Shown here: positions 53,645-61,959 of the stretch, piece by piece | How positions within the stretch are numbered: the stretch's first letter is position 1 | How the letters are laid out: every line of letters begins with the position of its first letter | Assembly: GCA_942492815.1 (NCBI GenBank) | Contig: OW818658.1 | Location: 558,001-622,000 of the forward strand | From: JAEUWI01 sp942492815 | Lineage (GTDB): Bacteria; Hydrogenedentota; Hydrogenedentia; Hydrogenedentales; JAEUWI01 | DNA: 64,000 nt | Direction: 5' to 3' | Translations under genes and position numbers: made by a program | The notes under the pieces: generated by a model | The model's database searches: none | The model's input: only the letters and a program-made list of their open reading frames with translations | What the model was told of the DNA's origin: nothing

Positions 53645-54718
53645 CTACCGAATCTCCAGCATCCGGTCGATGGGCTTTCTTGCCGCCCGAATGATGGCGT
53701 CATCGAGCTCCACCTTGTACTGGATCTTCTGCAGCGCTTCCAGGGTGTCTTCGAGGCTGATCTGGTTCATGTGCTTGCAGCGGAGGTTGCAGCTCCGGAT
53801 CATTTCGCGGTGGGGGAACTGGCCGGCCATGTTGTCGCCCATGCTGCACTCGGTGAGGAGGGCGTATTGGGGGGCGTCGACTTTTTCGACGTAGTCGACC
53901 ATGACTTTGGTGCTGCCGGCGATGTCGGCGAGGGCGATGACCTCGGGGCTGCATTCGGGATGGGCGAGGATGACCGCCTGGGGGAATTGGCGGCGGATGT
54001 TTTCCACATCCTGCGGGGTGAAGAGTTCGTGAACTTCGCAGCGCACGTCCCAGCCGAGGACGGCGGGCGTGTTCGCGTCAATTTGGGCGACCAGTTCGTC
54101 GTTGAGGGCAGGGGCATAGGCCATGCCGACTTCGGCGGCGGAGTTGCGGGCGAGGTATTCGTCGGGCAGAAAGATGACGCGCTTGTGGCCGAGGGCCAGC
54201 AGGTGCTTCAGCACTTGACCCGCGTTGCCGGAGGTGCAGCAGTAGTCGGACTCGGCTTTGACGTCGGCGTACGTGTTGACGTAGCTTACGACGGGCGCAC
54301 CGGGGTACTTGAGCTTGAGCGCACGGACGTCGCTGGCTTTGATGCCGGAAGCCAAGGAGCAGCCGGCTTTGTTGGAGGGCACAAGGACGGTCTTGCTCGG
54401 GTTCAGTACTTTGGCGGTTTCGCCCATGAACCACACGCCGCAGAATACGATAATGTCGGCGTCGGTCTTGGCGGAGATGGCCGAAAGCTGAAGTGAATCA
54501 CCCACGAAATCGGGCACGGAGTGGTAGAGGGCGGGTTCCATGTAGTTGTGCCCGAGGATGACCGCGTTCATCTCTTTCTTGAGGAGATTGATCTGGTGGG
54601 CGATTTCGGCCTTGAGGTCGATCTCGAATTCGGGCATGACCATGTGCAGCTTCTCATGAAGCTGCTGGCGGAGCTCGTCGAGCGATGTGCTGTAATCAAG
54701 GGCGTTCGCGTTGGTCAT
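53645..54718 (-). CDS. nadA: Quinolinate synthase NadA
   Basis: 357 residues from the ATG at 54718. Conserved parts: LKKEMNAVILGHNYMEPALY, GDSLQLSAISAKTDADIIVF, CGVWFMGETAKVLNPSKTVL, SDYCCTSGNA, FLPDEYLARN, HPECSPEV, TECSMGDNM and CNLRCKHMNQISLEDTLEAL. The three cysteines that hold the [4Fe-4S] cluster sit in CGVW, CTSGNA and CNLRC-type positions. It condenses iminoaspartate with dihydroxyacetone phosphate in NAD synthesis. The suf genes for Fe-S assembly lie directly upstream on the same strand, fitting its cluster need. nadB and nadC are not in the window. Confidence 0.96.
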   Translation of the reverse strand: MTNANALDYSTSLDELRQQLHEKLHMVMPEFEIDLKAEIAHQINLLKKEMNAVILGHNYMEPALYHSVPDFVGDSLQLSAISAKTDADIIVFCGVWFMGETAKVLNPSKTVLVPSNKAGCSLASGIKASDVRALKLKYPGAPVVSYVNTYADVKAESDYCCTSGNAGQVLKHLLALGHKRVIFLPDEYLARNSAAEVGMAYAPALNDELVAQIDANTPAVLGWDVRCEVHELFTPQDVENIRRQFPQAVILAHPECSPEVIALADIAGSTKVMVDYVEKVDAPQYALLTECSMGDNMAGQFPHREMIRSCNLRCKHMNQISLEDTLEALQKIQYKVELDDAIIRAARKPIDRMLEIR

Positions 54719-54984
54719 GGTGGCGTCAATTCCTCGCCTCGGGCGTTCAACCTGGGTAGGCCCCTTCGGGCCTGGGCTCCACTTCAATTTTACCACTTCG
54801 GCTGTTACACTTCCCCCCTCGAAGGGAGAGGGAGCGGGCCGGGCGGCATCGGGGTGATAATTTAACTGCGAATGGTATCACAGGGTCCAATTACACTACA
54901 AACGGGGGGCGATTTTATTCCGAATTGGGAGAATTTTTCTGGCGGGTTCCGGCGGCGACTTCGCGGGCGGGGCCCATGCCGGCT

Positions 54985-55443
54985 TCAGGTTTCTTCCGTG
55001 GTCACCGGGGCGGTATCGCCTTCGATTGCGGAATGGACGGCATGCCACGCGAGGGTGGCGCACTTGATGCGCACGGGGAACTCGCGCACGCCCGCAAACA
55101 CTTGGAGCTTTCCGAGCGAAGTTTCGTCCAGCGGCGTGTCGGGGCGGCTCGTGATCATCGTGTGGAAACGGTGAAACAATTCTTCAGCCTCGGCGCGGGT
55201 CTTACCCTTGAGCACGGTGGTCATGACGGAAGCGGAGGACTTGGAAATGGCGCAGCCGGAACCTTCGAAGGTGATTTCCTGGATGACTTCTCCGTCCAGC
55301 TTGATGTGCACGGTGAAATGGTCGCCGCACAGGGGATTGAAGCCCTCGACGCTCTTGTCAGCGTCGGGCAGCTTCTTGAAATTGCGGGGGTTCCTGTTGT
55401 GATCCAGGATAACCTGCTCATACAGGGCGCGGGACTCGGACAT
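54985..55443 (-). CDS. sufU: Fe-S assembly protein SufU
   Basis: 152 residues. Zinc/sulfur ligands Cys39 (NPLCGD, with Asp41), Cys64 (GSGCAISKSSASVMT) and Cys128 (RIKCATLAWH) and the insertion between them mark the SufU type rather than IscU. SufU accepts persulfide sulfur from SufS and passes it to SufBCD. Its start shares a base with the sufS stop (TGATG), so translation is coupled. It is the last gene of the suf set. Confidence 0.95.
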   Translation of the reverse strand: MSESRALYEQVILDHNRNPRNFKKLPDADKSVEGFNPLCGDHFTVHIKLDGEVIQEITFEGSGCAISKSSASVMTTVLKGKTRAEAEELFHRFHTMITSRPDTPLDETSLGKLQVFAGVREFPVRIKCATLAWHAVHSAIEGDTAPVTTEET

Positions 55444-56714
55444 CAGCCAAAAACTTTCTTCACTTCGTTGAGTGCGTTCACGAGGGCGTCGATTTCATCC
55501 CGCGTGTTGTAGACCGCCAGGGAGGCCCGGGCGGTGGCGGCTACGCCGAAGCGCTGCATCACGGGCTGGGCGCAGTGATGTCCGGCGCGGATGGCGACGG
55601 CGTTGTCGTCCAGGATCTGGCCGATGTCGTGGGGGTGGGCGCAGTCCATGGTGAAGGAGAGCACGCCCGCTTTTCGCGCCGCGGTGCCCACGAGGTGGAC
55701 CCCATCCACCTGTTCCAAGGCCTGGGTGCCATAGTCGAGGAGCGCCGCTTCATACTCGGCAATCTTGCCGATGCCGATACTATTGATATAGTCCACCGCC
55801 GCGCCCATGGCGATCACGCCTTCAATGTGGGGCGTGCCCGCTTCGAACTTATAGGGCAGGTGGTTGTAGGTCGTTTTCTCGAAGGTGACGGAAAGAATCA
55901 TATCGCCGCCGCCCTGCCAGGGGGGCATGGCTTCCAGATGCTTCGCCTTGGCGTAGAGCACGCCCATCCCCGTCGGGCCGTACATCTTGTGGGCGGAGCA
56001 GGCGAAGAAATCCACGTCGAGTTTGGATACATCAACGGCCATGTGGGGCGTGCTCTGCGCACCGTCCAGCAGTACCGGGACGCCCATGGCGTGGGCTTTC
56101 GCGATGATTTCTTCTATGGGATTGATCGTGCCGAGCGCATTGGAGACATGGACTACGGAAACGATCTTCGTGCGCTCGTTCAACAGCGCATCGAACTCTT
56201 CCATGATCATTTCGCCCGCGTCATTGATGGGGACGACCTTGAGCACGGCACCCGTCTCCTGGCAGAGCATCTGCCAGGGCACGATGTTGGAGTGGTGCTC
56301 CATGTGGGTGATGAGGATCTCGTCTCCCTTGCCGATGTGCTTGCGGCCGTAGGTCTGGGCCACGATGTTGATGGCCTCGGTAGTGCCACGGGTAAAGACG
56401 ATCTCGCAGGAGACGTGGCTGCCGATGAACTTCGCGATCTTCTTGCGCGCCCGTTCGTAGGCGTCCGTGGCCACCTGGCTCAGATGATGAACGCCACGGT
56501 GCACGTTGGCGTTCTTCGTGTAATAGTAGTCGGAAATCGACTCCACCACCTGGCGCGGTGTCTGCGAGGTCGCCGCGTTGTCCAGATAAACGAGGGGCTT
56601 GCCCCGCTGGACCAGCCCGAGGATGGGGAAGTCGGCGCGGATCCGCTCCACGTCGATGGCGCGGGCCAATTCGTCGAGGCGGTCGGTGGTGATGCTAGCT
56701 GCGGGGGAGGCCAT
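55443..56714 (-). CDS. sufS: Cysteine desulfurase SufS
   Basis: 423 residues. PLVYLDNAATSQTPRQVVES at the N-terminus, RGTTEAINIVAQTYG, VLLDGAQSTPHMAVDV, the PLP lysine in CSAHKMYGPTGMG, and the active-site Cys in RAGHHCAQPVMQRF. It takes sulfur from L-cysteine as an enzyme persulfide for Fe-S assembly. Order sufB-C-D-S-U on one strand with tiny gaps is the Firmicutes-like suf operon arrangement. Confidence 0.96.
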   Translation of the reverse strand: MASPAASITTDRLDELARAIDVERIRADFPILGLVQRGKPLVYLDNAATSQTPRQVVESISDYYYTKNANVHRGVHHLSQVATDAYERARKKIAKFIGSHVSCEIVFTRGTTEAINIVAQTYGRKHIGKGDEILITHMEHHSNIVPWQMLCQETGAVLKVVPINDAGEMIMEEFDALLNERTKIVSVVHVSNALGTINPIEEIIAKAHAMGVPVLLDGAQSTPHMAVDVSKLDVDFFACSAHKMYGPTGMGVLYAKAKHLEAMPPWQGGGDMILSVTFEKTTYNHLPYKFEAGTPHIEGVIAMGAAVDYINSIGIGKIAEYEAALLDYGTQALEQVDGVHLVGTAARKAGVLSFTMDCAHPHDIGQILDDNAVAIRAGHHCAQPVMQRFGVAATARASLAVYNTRDEIDALVNALNEVKKVFG

Positions 56715-56722
56715 GGTACTAC

Positions 56723-58027
56723 CTATTGTTGGGGGCTGTACTTCTTAAAAATATAGTGCTGCAGACGGTCGCGGAAGGCGTCGGGCCCGATCTCGGCGAT
56801 GATCTCATCGGCGAAACCGTAGGTCAGCATGCCCCGCGCCGTAGCTTCATCGATCCCGCGGCTGCGGAAGTAAAAGATGATGGGCTCCGGGTGTGCGCCC
56901 ACGGTCGCGCCGTGGGTACACTTCACATCGTCGGCATAAATCTCAAGCTGCGGCTTTGTGTCGATCGTGGCGCTGTCCGAGAGGAGCAGGTTGTTGCTCA
57001 ACTGATCGGAATCGGTCTTCTGCGCGGCCTGGTCCACGTTCACCTTGCCGGTGAAGACCGACTTGCTGTTGCCGTCGAGGATGCCCTTGTAGGCGATGCG
57101 GCTGTTGCAGTTCGGCACCGTGTGGTGGATGTGCAGCGCGTTGTCGATGAGGCGATCACCGTCGTTCATATACAACCCGTGCAATGCGCACTCCGCGCCG
57201 GGTCCGGCGAGGCGGATACACTGCTGGTTGCGGGTGATCTTGCCCTCTTGGCTTACCACGAGAGAGAAGAGGCGGCTGTCGCGGTCCTGATGGAACTCGG
57301 TGGTGGACAGGTGATTGCCCGCCGCTCCTTCCTGGACGGCCTTGTAGTATTTCAAGCTCGAATTCGGGCCGAGGGCGATTTCCTCGACGATGTTGTTGAG
57401 GTAGCTCGCTGTCCCGAGGCTGGCATAGGTCGCGATGACCGTGGCTTCGCTGCTTTCGTCCAGAACGATTACGTTGCGCAGATGAACCGAGCGCTGATCC
57501 GCCGCCGTGCTGATGAAAAGCAGGTGGACCGGCGCGTCCAGCACCGTCTTCCTCGGCAGGTAAACTAGCGCACCATCTTTCAGGCTCGCCGTGTTCAGCG
57601 CGGTGTAGGCGCTTCGGTTCTGTGCATGCTGGTTGACGTGGGCGCGAGCGATCTCGGAACCGAGGTTGGCGTAAAGGCCGCCGAGTATCGCGCCTTCGGG
57701 CAAGTCCCCGATGGTGGAGAGGGCGGTTGAAAACTGGCCGTCCACAAAGACCACCTCGTGATAGCCATCACCGGCAAGGGAGAGGGCGCTCAGTTGCGCC
57801 GCATCCACACGGCCGGGCTCGGTCACCGGAGGGAAATGGTTGTTCGAAATGGCGGCGATATTCGTGTGGCGCCATTCCTCCAATTTGACATGGGGAAAGT
57901 CGCTCGCTTCGAAGGCGGCGCGTCCGGTCTTGCGGATGAGTCCGACCCAGTCGGGCTGTCCGTTGACCGGTTCCCGGGCCAGATCGGCGAGGTACTGATC
58001 GTGAATATTGAGGGTAGCTTCAGACAT
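56723..58027 (-). CDS. sufD: Fe-S assembly protein SufD
   Basis: 434 residues. N-terminal helical part (NGQPDWVGLIRKTGRAAFEA, LEEWRHTNIAAI), then the right-handed beta-helix shared with SufB, and C-terminal KTDSDQLSNNLLLSDSATID, TKPQLEIYADDVKCTHGATV, then GAHPEPIIFYFRSRGIDEAT. It forms the SufBC2D scaffold with SufB and SufC and helps iron entry. GGAGC precedes the ATG; eight bases separate it from sufS. Confidence 0.95.
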   Translation of the reverse strand: MSEATLNIHDQYLADLAREPVNGQPDWVGLIRKTGRAAFEASDFPHVKLEEWRHTNIAAISNNHFPPVTEPGRVDAAQLSALSLAGDGYHEVVFVDGQFSTALSTIGDLPEGAILGGLYANLGSEIARAHVNQHAQNRSAYTALNTASLKDGALVYLPRKTVLDAPVHLLFISTAADQRSVHLRNVIVLDESSEATVIATYASLGTASYLNNIVEEIALGPNSSLKYYKAVQEGAAGNHLSTTEFHQDRDSRLFSLVVSQEGKITRNQQCIRLAGPGAECALHGLYMNDGDRLIDNALHIHHTVPNCNSRIAYKGILDGNSKSVFTGKVNVDQAAQKTDSDQLSNNLLLSDSATIDTKPQLEIYADDVKCTHGATVGAHPEPIIFYFRSRGIDEATARGMLTYGFADEIIAEIGPDAFRDRLQHYIFKKYSPQQ

Positions 58028-58048
58028 CGTGTGCTCCGTGGGATCCGC

Positions 58049-58810
58049 TTAGACCGCGGCCTCTTCTTCTTCGCGAAGCCAGTCGTAGCCCTTTTCTTCC
58101 AGCTCCAGCGCGAGTTCCTTGCCGCCGGATTTCACAATGCGGCCCTTGTAGAGCACGTGCACGAAGTCGGGAACGATGTGATCCAGCAGGCGCTGGTAGT
58201 GGGTGACCACGATGAAGGAGCGCGTGGGGGTGCGGAGCTTGTTCACACCCTCGGAGACGACGCGCAGGGCGTCAATGTCCAGACCGGAGTCGGTCTCGTC
58301 GAGGATGGCAAGGCGCGGCTCCATGATGGCGAGCTGGAGGATCTCGTTGCGCTTCTTTTCGCCGCCGGAGAATCCGAAGTTTACAAAGCGCTCGGCGAAA
58401 CTGGGGTCGACGTTGATCAACTCCATCTTCTCCTTGAGCAGCGAGGCGAAGTCCATGGCGTCGAGCTCTTCGAGGCCGCGGCTGACGCGGATCTCGTTCA
58501 CGGCCGCGCGGAGGAAGTAGCTGTTCGTGATACCGGGAATTTCCACGGGATACTGGAAGGCCAGGAACATGCCCAGACGCGCGCGCTCTTCGGCGGGCAT
58601 CTCCAGCAGGTCATTGCCAAGAAAGGTTACGCTGCTTTCTTCGTCCACTTCGTAGGCCTGATGCCCCGCGAGGATCTGCGCGAAGGTGCTCTTCCCGGAG
58701 CCGTTGGGCCCCATGATGGCGTGCACTTCGCCCGGATTGACCGTGATGTCGATTCCCTTGAGGATCTGGTTTCCGTCAACGGAGGCTTTCAGGTTTCTTA
58801 CTTCCAGCAT
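58049..58810 (-). CDS. sufC: Fe-S assembly ATPase SufC
   Basis: 253 residues from the ATG at 58810 (a GTG four codons upstream lies too close to the GGGAG). MLEVRNLKASVDGNQILKGI, Walker A GPNGSGKST, Q-loop LAFQYPVEIPGI, signature GFSGGEKKRNEIL, Walker B LAILDETDSGLD and the His switch VVTHYQRLL, all typical of SufC. It drives shape changes in SufBD. It starts immediately after the sufB stop. Confidence 0.96.
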   Translation of the reverse strand: MLEVRNLKASVDGNQILKGIDITVNPGEVHAIMGPNGSGKSTFAQILAGHQAYEVDEESSVTFLGNDLLEMPAEERARLGMFLAFQYPVEIPGITNSYFLRAAVNEIRVSRGLEELDAMDFASLLKEKMELINVDPSFAERFVNFGFSGGEKKRNEILQLAIMEPRLAILDETDSGLDIDALRVVSEGVNKLRTPTRSFIVVTHYQRLLDHIVPDFVHVLYKGRIVKSGGKELALELEEKGYDWLREEEEAAV

Positions 58811-58811
58811 G

Positions 58812-60308
58812 TTATCCAACACTCCCTTCGAGGCTCAGGCTTAGCAAGTTCGACGCTTCCACGGCGAATTCCATGGGCAGGTGGTCGAAGACCTCCTTGC
58901 AGAATCCGTTGATGACCATGGAGATGGCGTCTTCCGGGCCGATGCCTCGAGACTGACAATAGAACAATTGATCTTCGCTGATTTTAGACGTGGACGCTTC
59001 GTGCTCCACGGAGGCGGACTTGTTCCGCACGCTGATATAAGGGAAGGTGTGGGCGCCGCACTCGTTGCCGATGAGCAGCGAGTCGCACTGGGTGTAGCTG
59101 CGGCTGTTGATGGCCTTCGGCATTACCTGCACCAGCCCGCGGTAGCTGTTGTCGCTCTTGCCCGCGGAAATGGTCTTGGAGATGATCGTGCTCTTCGTGT
59201 TCTTGCCGAGGTGGATCATCTTCGTGCCCGTGTCGGCCTGCTGATGGTTGTTCGTCAGGGCCACGGAGTAAAACTCGCCCACCGAGTTGTCACCCTTGAG
59301 GATGCAGCTCGGATACTTCCACGTGACGGCGGAGCCCGTCTCCACCTGGGTCCAGGAGATGCGCGCGTTGTCTTCGCAGCGCCCGCGCTTGGTCACAAAG
59401 TTGTAGATGCCGCCTTTGCCCTCGGCATCGCCGGCGTACCAGTTCTGCACCGTGGAATAGCGGACCGTCGCGCCCGGCAGGGCCACGATTTCCACCACGG
59501 CGGCGTGGAGCTGGTTTTCATCGCGCTGGGGGGCCGTGCAGCCTTCGAGGTAATTCACGGTGCTGCCTTCGTCCGCAATGATGAGCGTCCGCTCGAACTG
59601 GCCCGTATTTTCCTGGTTGATCCGGAAATAGGTGGACAGATCCATGGGGCACTTGGTGTTCTTCGGAATATAGACGAAAGAGCCGTCGGTAAACACCGCC
59701 GAGTTCAGCGCCGCGTAGAAATTGTCGCTCTGGGGCACCACGGATCCGATGTATTTCTTCACCAGCTCGGGATGATCGCGCAGGGCCTCGGAAATGCTGC
59801 AAAAGATCACGCCGCGCTTCGCCAGGATGTCCTTGTGCGTCGTGACGACGGACACGCTGTCAAACACGGCGTCCACGGCCACGCCGCTCAGGCGCTTCTG
59901 TTCCTGGAGGGGGATCCCCAGCTTGTCGAAGGTGGCGAGGATCTCGGGGTCCACTTCATCGAGGCTGTTGAGCGTCTTCTTTTCCTTGGGCGCGGAGTAA
60001 TAGCTGATGGCCTGAAAGTCGGGCTTGGTGTATTTCACCTTGGCCCAGGAGGGCTCTTCGTCAAAGCGCAGCCAAGCCTGATACGACTTCAAGCGCCATT
60101 CCAGCATCCACTCCGGCTCGTTCTTCTTGGCGGAGATGAGGCGGATCACGTCTTCACTCAGGCCGACGGGGATCGTCTCGGATTCAATATCGGAGGTCCA
60201 GCCATACTTGTACTCGCGCTGCGCAGCCTCGGCCGCGCGCTTGTTGCTCTGTTCCACGCGGGTACCGGTATATTCGGCTGTTTCAAGCTTTCCGGTAGGG
60301 GAAGCCAT
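58812..60308 (-). CDS. sufB: Fe-S assembly protein SufB
   Basis: 498 residues from the ATG at 60308, with GGAGAC ahead; the longer open frame upstream is not SufB-like. KYGWTSDIESETIPVGLSED, EPEWMLEWRLKSYQAW, SVVPQSDNFYAALNSAVFTD, YLEGCTAPQRDENQLHAAVV, NYxYSTVQNWYAGD-type and VTKRGRCEDNARISWTQVET, and the C-terminal EHEASTSKISEDQLFYCQSR. It is the main scaffold on which SufBCD builds clusters. First gene of the suf operon. Confidence 0.97.
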   Translation of the reverse strand: MASPTGKLETAEYTGTRVEQSNKRAAEAAQREYKYGWTSDIESETIPVGLSEDVIRLISAKKNEPEWMLEWRLKSYQAWLRFDEEPSWAKVKYTKPDFQAISYYSAPKEKKTLNSLDEVDPEILATFDKLGIPLQEQKRLSGVAVDAVFDSVSVVTTHKDILAKRGVIFCSISEALRDHPELVKKYIGSVVPQSDNFYAALNSAVFTDGSFVYIPKNTKCPMDLSTYFRINQENTGQFERTLIIADEGSTVNYLEGCTAPQRDENQLHAAVVEIVALPGATVRYSTVQNWYAGDAEGKGGIYNFVTKRGRCEDNARISWTQVETGSAVTWKYPSCILKGDNSVGEFYSVALTNNHQQADTGTKMIHLGKNTKSTIISKTISAGKSDNSYRGLVQVMPKAINSRSYTQCDSLLIGNECGAHTFPYISVRNKSASVEHEASTSKISEDQLFYCQSRGIGPEDAISMVINGFCKEVFDHLPMEFAVEASNLLSLSLEGSVG

Positions 60309-60634
60309 ATAGAAAGTCTCCTGTTCTGCAATCGAAGGGTGCGTCGACCGGATAATCGGGTGTGCGCACAAGGCATCCTGTTCCCCCGCCAGTTTCACGA
60401 CGGAAAAAGGGGCGTGATTGCGTGTGTGGTGCGGATACGTTGATGAGGGCGGGCATCATGCCGGACACAGTTGCCGGCCTGTTGCTCCGCAGGCTCACAA
60501 CACTATAAACAGCACGGACTTACGTTTTATTCCCACCTGGATTCAGGCCCATGGCCTCCCTGTGCGCTGGAGGGGGCCGGATCGGGCATTTTGCTCATTT
60601 TAACATAGAGCGGCGGTCGAAGGGAAAGATTGGG

Positions 60635-60657
60635 CAGTTGACAGTTGACAGTTGACA
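60635..60657. repeat. Heptamer tandem repeat CAGTTGA x3
   Basis: Three exact copies plus two bases, one letter different from the TGATAGT/AGTTGAT heptamer at 2.0 kb. Located about 80 bases past the dprA stop. Confidence 0.8.
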
Positions 60658-60684
60658 TGGCACCGACAGTTCCCCGTCCGCGCC

Positions 60685-60725
60685 ATGACCCGTATGACCC
60701 GACCCATACGACCCATACGACCCAT
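60685..60725. repeat. Nonamer tandem repeat CGACCCATA x2.9 with degenerate flank
   Basis: CGACCCATA at 60700-60708 and 60709-60717 and a partial third copy to 60725, preceded by ATGACCCGTATGACC. It is the reverse complement family of GGGTCGTAT at 1997, again next to heptamer repeats. Confidence 0.8.
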
Positions 60726-60736
60726 CGGGCCAGTGG

Positions 60737-61684
60737 CTAGTCGAAGAGCCCCGTCTGCTCGGGGGGCCTGGCCTCCTCCTGTTGGGCGGCATGGAGCAGC
60801 GCGGACTTCTGGAGCTTGCCTCGAGCATCGGTCAGGCGGCAGGCACCCTTCCGACCGCGGAGCGCGCCATCCCGGCAGGCACCACCCCAATAGAAGACCG
60901 CTTTCCCCCCGGCCAGGGCCTGCTCTGCGGTAAACATGCTTCCCCCTTTCTCCCGGGGCTCGATCACGCAGACGAGCGAGGAGCACGCGGCGATCGTCCG
61001 ATTGCGCGTCATGGCCCGGTGGGTCTGCCAGCCGTCGGTCGGCAGGAATTCACTGAGCAGCAGAACCTGCCCACCCTCAAGGCCCGCGCGGAGTACGGAC
61101 GGGGGATCATAGACATGCAGACCCTCGGGCAGGATAACCACCGTCGAGCCGTCGGCTTTCAATGCGGCCTGGTGGGCGGACAGGTCGATGCCCGACGCGC
61201 CGCCGCTCACCACCGGTATGCCTTCGCGGGCGAAGACTCCCGCACATGCCGCAGCCAGCCGGCTGGCTTCGCGGGTGGGCTTTCGTGTGCCCACAATGCC
61301 CGCACCGGGCGCATCGAGCAAGGCCTCGTTGCCCTGATAGAACAGGATGGGCGGGGCCTGATCGCCGAGGGCCCGGCTCAGGAATCGAGGGTAGCCGGTA
61401 GAGCCCGTCACTACAAACTGTATGCCGACATCCCGCGCTACGTTCAGGAGCCACGTAGCCTGCTTCTGCTCTTGTTCACCGCAGCGGGACAGGGCGGCAG
61501 CGGCGCTTGTCTCGCCGGGTGCGGTCTGGGGGAGCAAATCAGGAACGGGTACGCCGAAGAATTCGGCCAGGGGGCGTCGGAGTCGCGCGGCCAGGCGCAG
61601 GGAGTTGTGGATCGTCTTCCGGCCCGCACCGGCGACCAGTGAAAGCGCGACAATGTCTTCGGGGACTGTAGGGTGGTCATGCAT
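60737..61684 (-). CDS. dprA: DNA-processing protein DprA/Smf-like
   Basis: 315 residues from the ATG at 61684. Rossmann-type DprA core: YPRFLSRALGDQAPPILFYQ, AGIVGTRKPTREASRLAAAC, VVSGGASGIDLSAHQAALKA, GSTVVILPEGLHVYDPP, then RNRTIAACSSLVCVIEPREK and GGSMFTAEQALAGGKAVF. DprA loads RecA on incoming single-stranded DNA in natural transformation. The C-terminal tail is short and low in hydrophobics, so the usual winged-helix domain is missing or reduced. Core motifs are slightly divergent (YDPP for YP, SMF for L-T). Confidence 0.85.
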   Translation of the reverse strand: MHDHPTVPEDIVALSLVAGAGRKTIHNSLRLAARLRRPLAEFFGVPVPDLLPQTAPGETSAAAALSRCGEQEQKQATWLLNVARDVGIQFVVTGSTGYPRFLSRALGDQAPPILFYQGNEALLDAPGAGIVGTRKPTREASRLAAACAGVFAREGIPVVSGGASGIDLSAHQAALKADGSTVVILPEGLHVYDPPSVLRAGLEGGQVLLLSEFLPTDGWQTHRAMTRNRTIAACSSLVCVIEPREKGGSMFTAEQALAGGKAVFYWGGACRDGALRGRKGACRLTDARGKLQKSALLHAAQQEEARPPEQTGLFD

Positions 61685-61959
61685 GGGTGCGGTCCGCTGT
61701 GTGTATACGGAGAGTATACGTTGAACACGGGCGGACGCCGCAAGCGCGGTCCGGTGCCGAATACTCCCCACAGCCTTGGCGCGATTGTGTCAGGCAATCG
61801 TTACGTACGGAACGAATAGAACTCCGGGGGGTAGTGTTATAGGAGCAGTGAATGGATAACGCGTGGTACGAACGATATACTGCATCGGTAGTGTCAGGTG
61901 CGGTCAGTATGGCGGTTTGAACGGGATCCAGGGGATCCGCAGTGAAAGAGAGGCAGCGC

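Larger units (their letters stand above)
60309..60736. other. Intergenic region between sufB and dprA
   Basis: About 430 bases, both neighbours on the minus strand. It must hold the suf promoter; no Rrf2/IscR-like gene is present nearby. At its right end are the tandem repeats listed separately. No terminator was recognised after dprA. Confidence 0.5.

Noticed and set aside
58881..60443. 520-codon plus-strand frame opposite sufB
   Set aside because: Antisense to sufB, which is certain.
60652..60933. 93-codon frame with repeated Arg-Pro-Ile
   Set aside because: The peptide repeat is only the translation of the nonamer DNA repeat and then antisense dprA.
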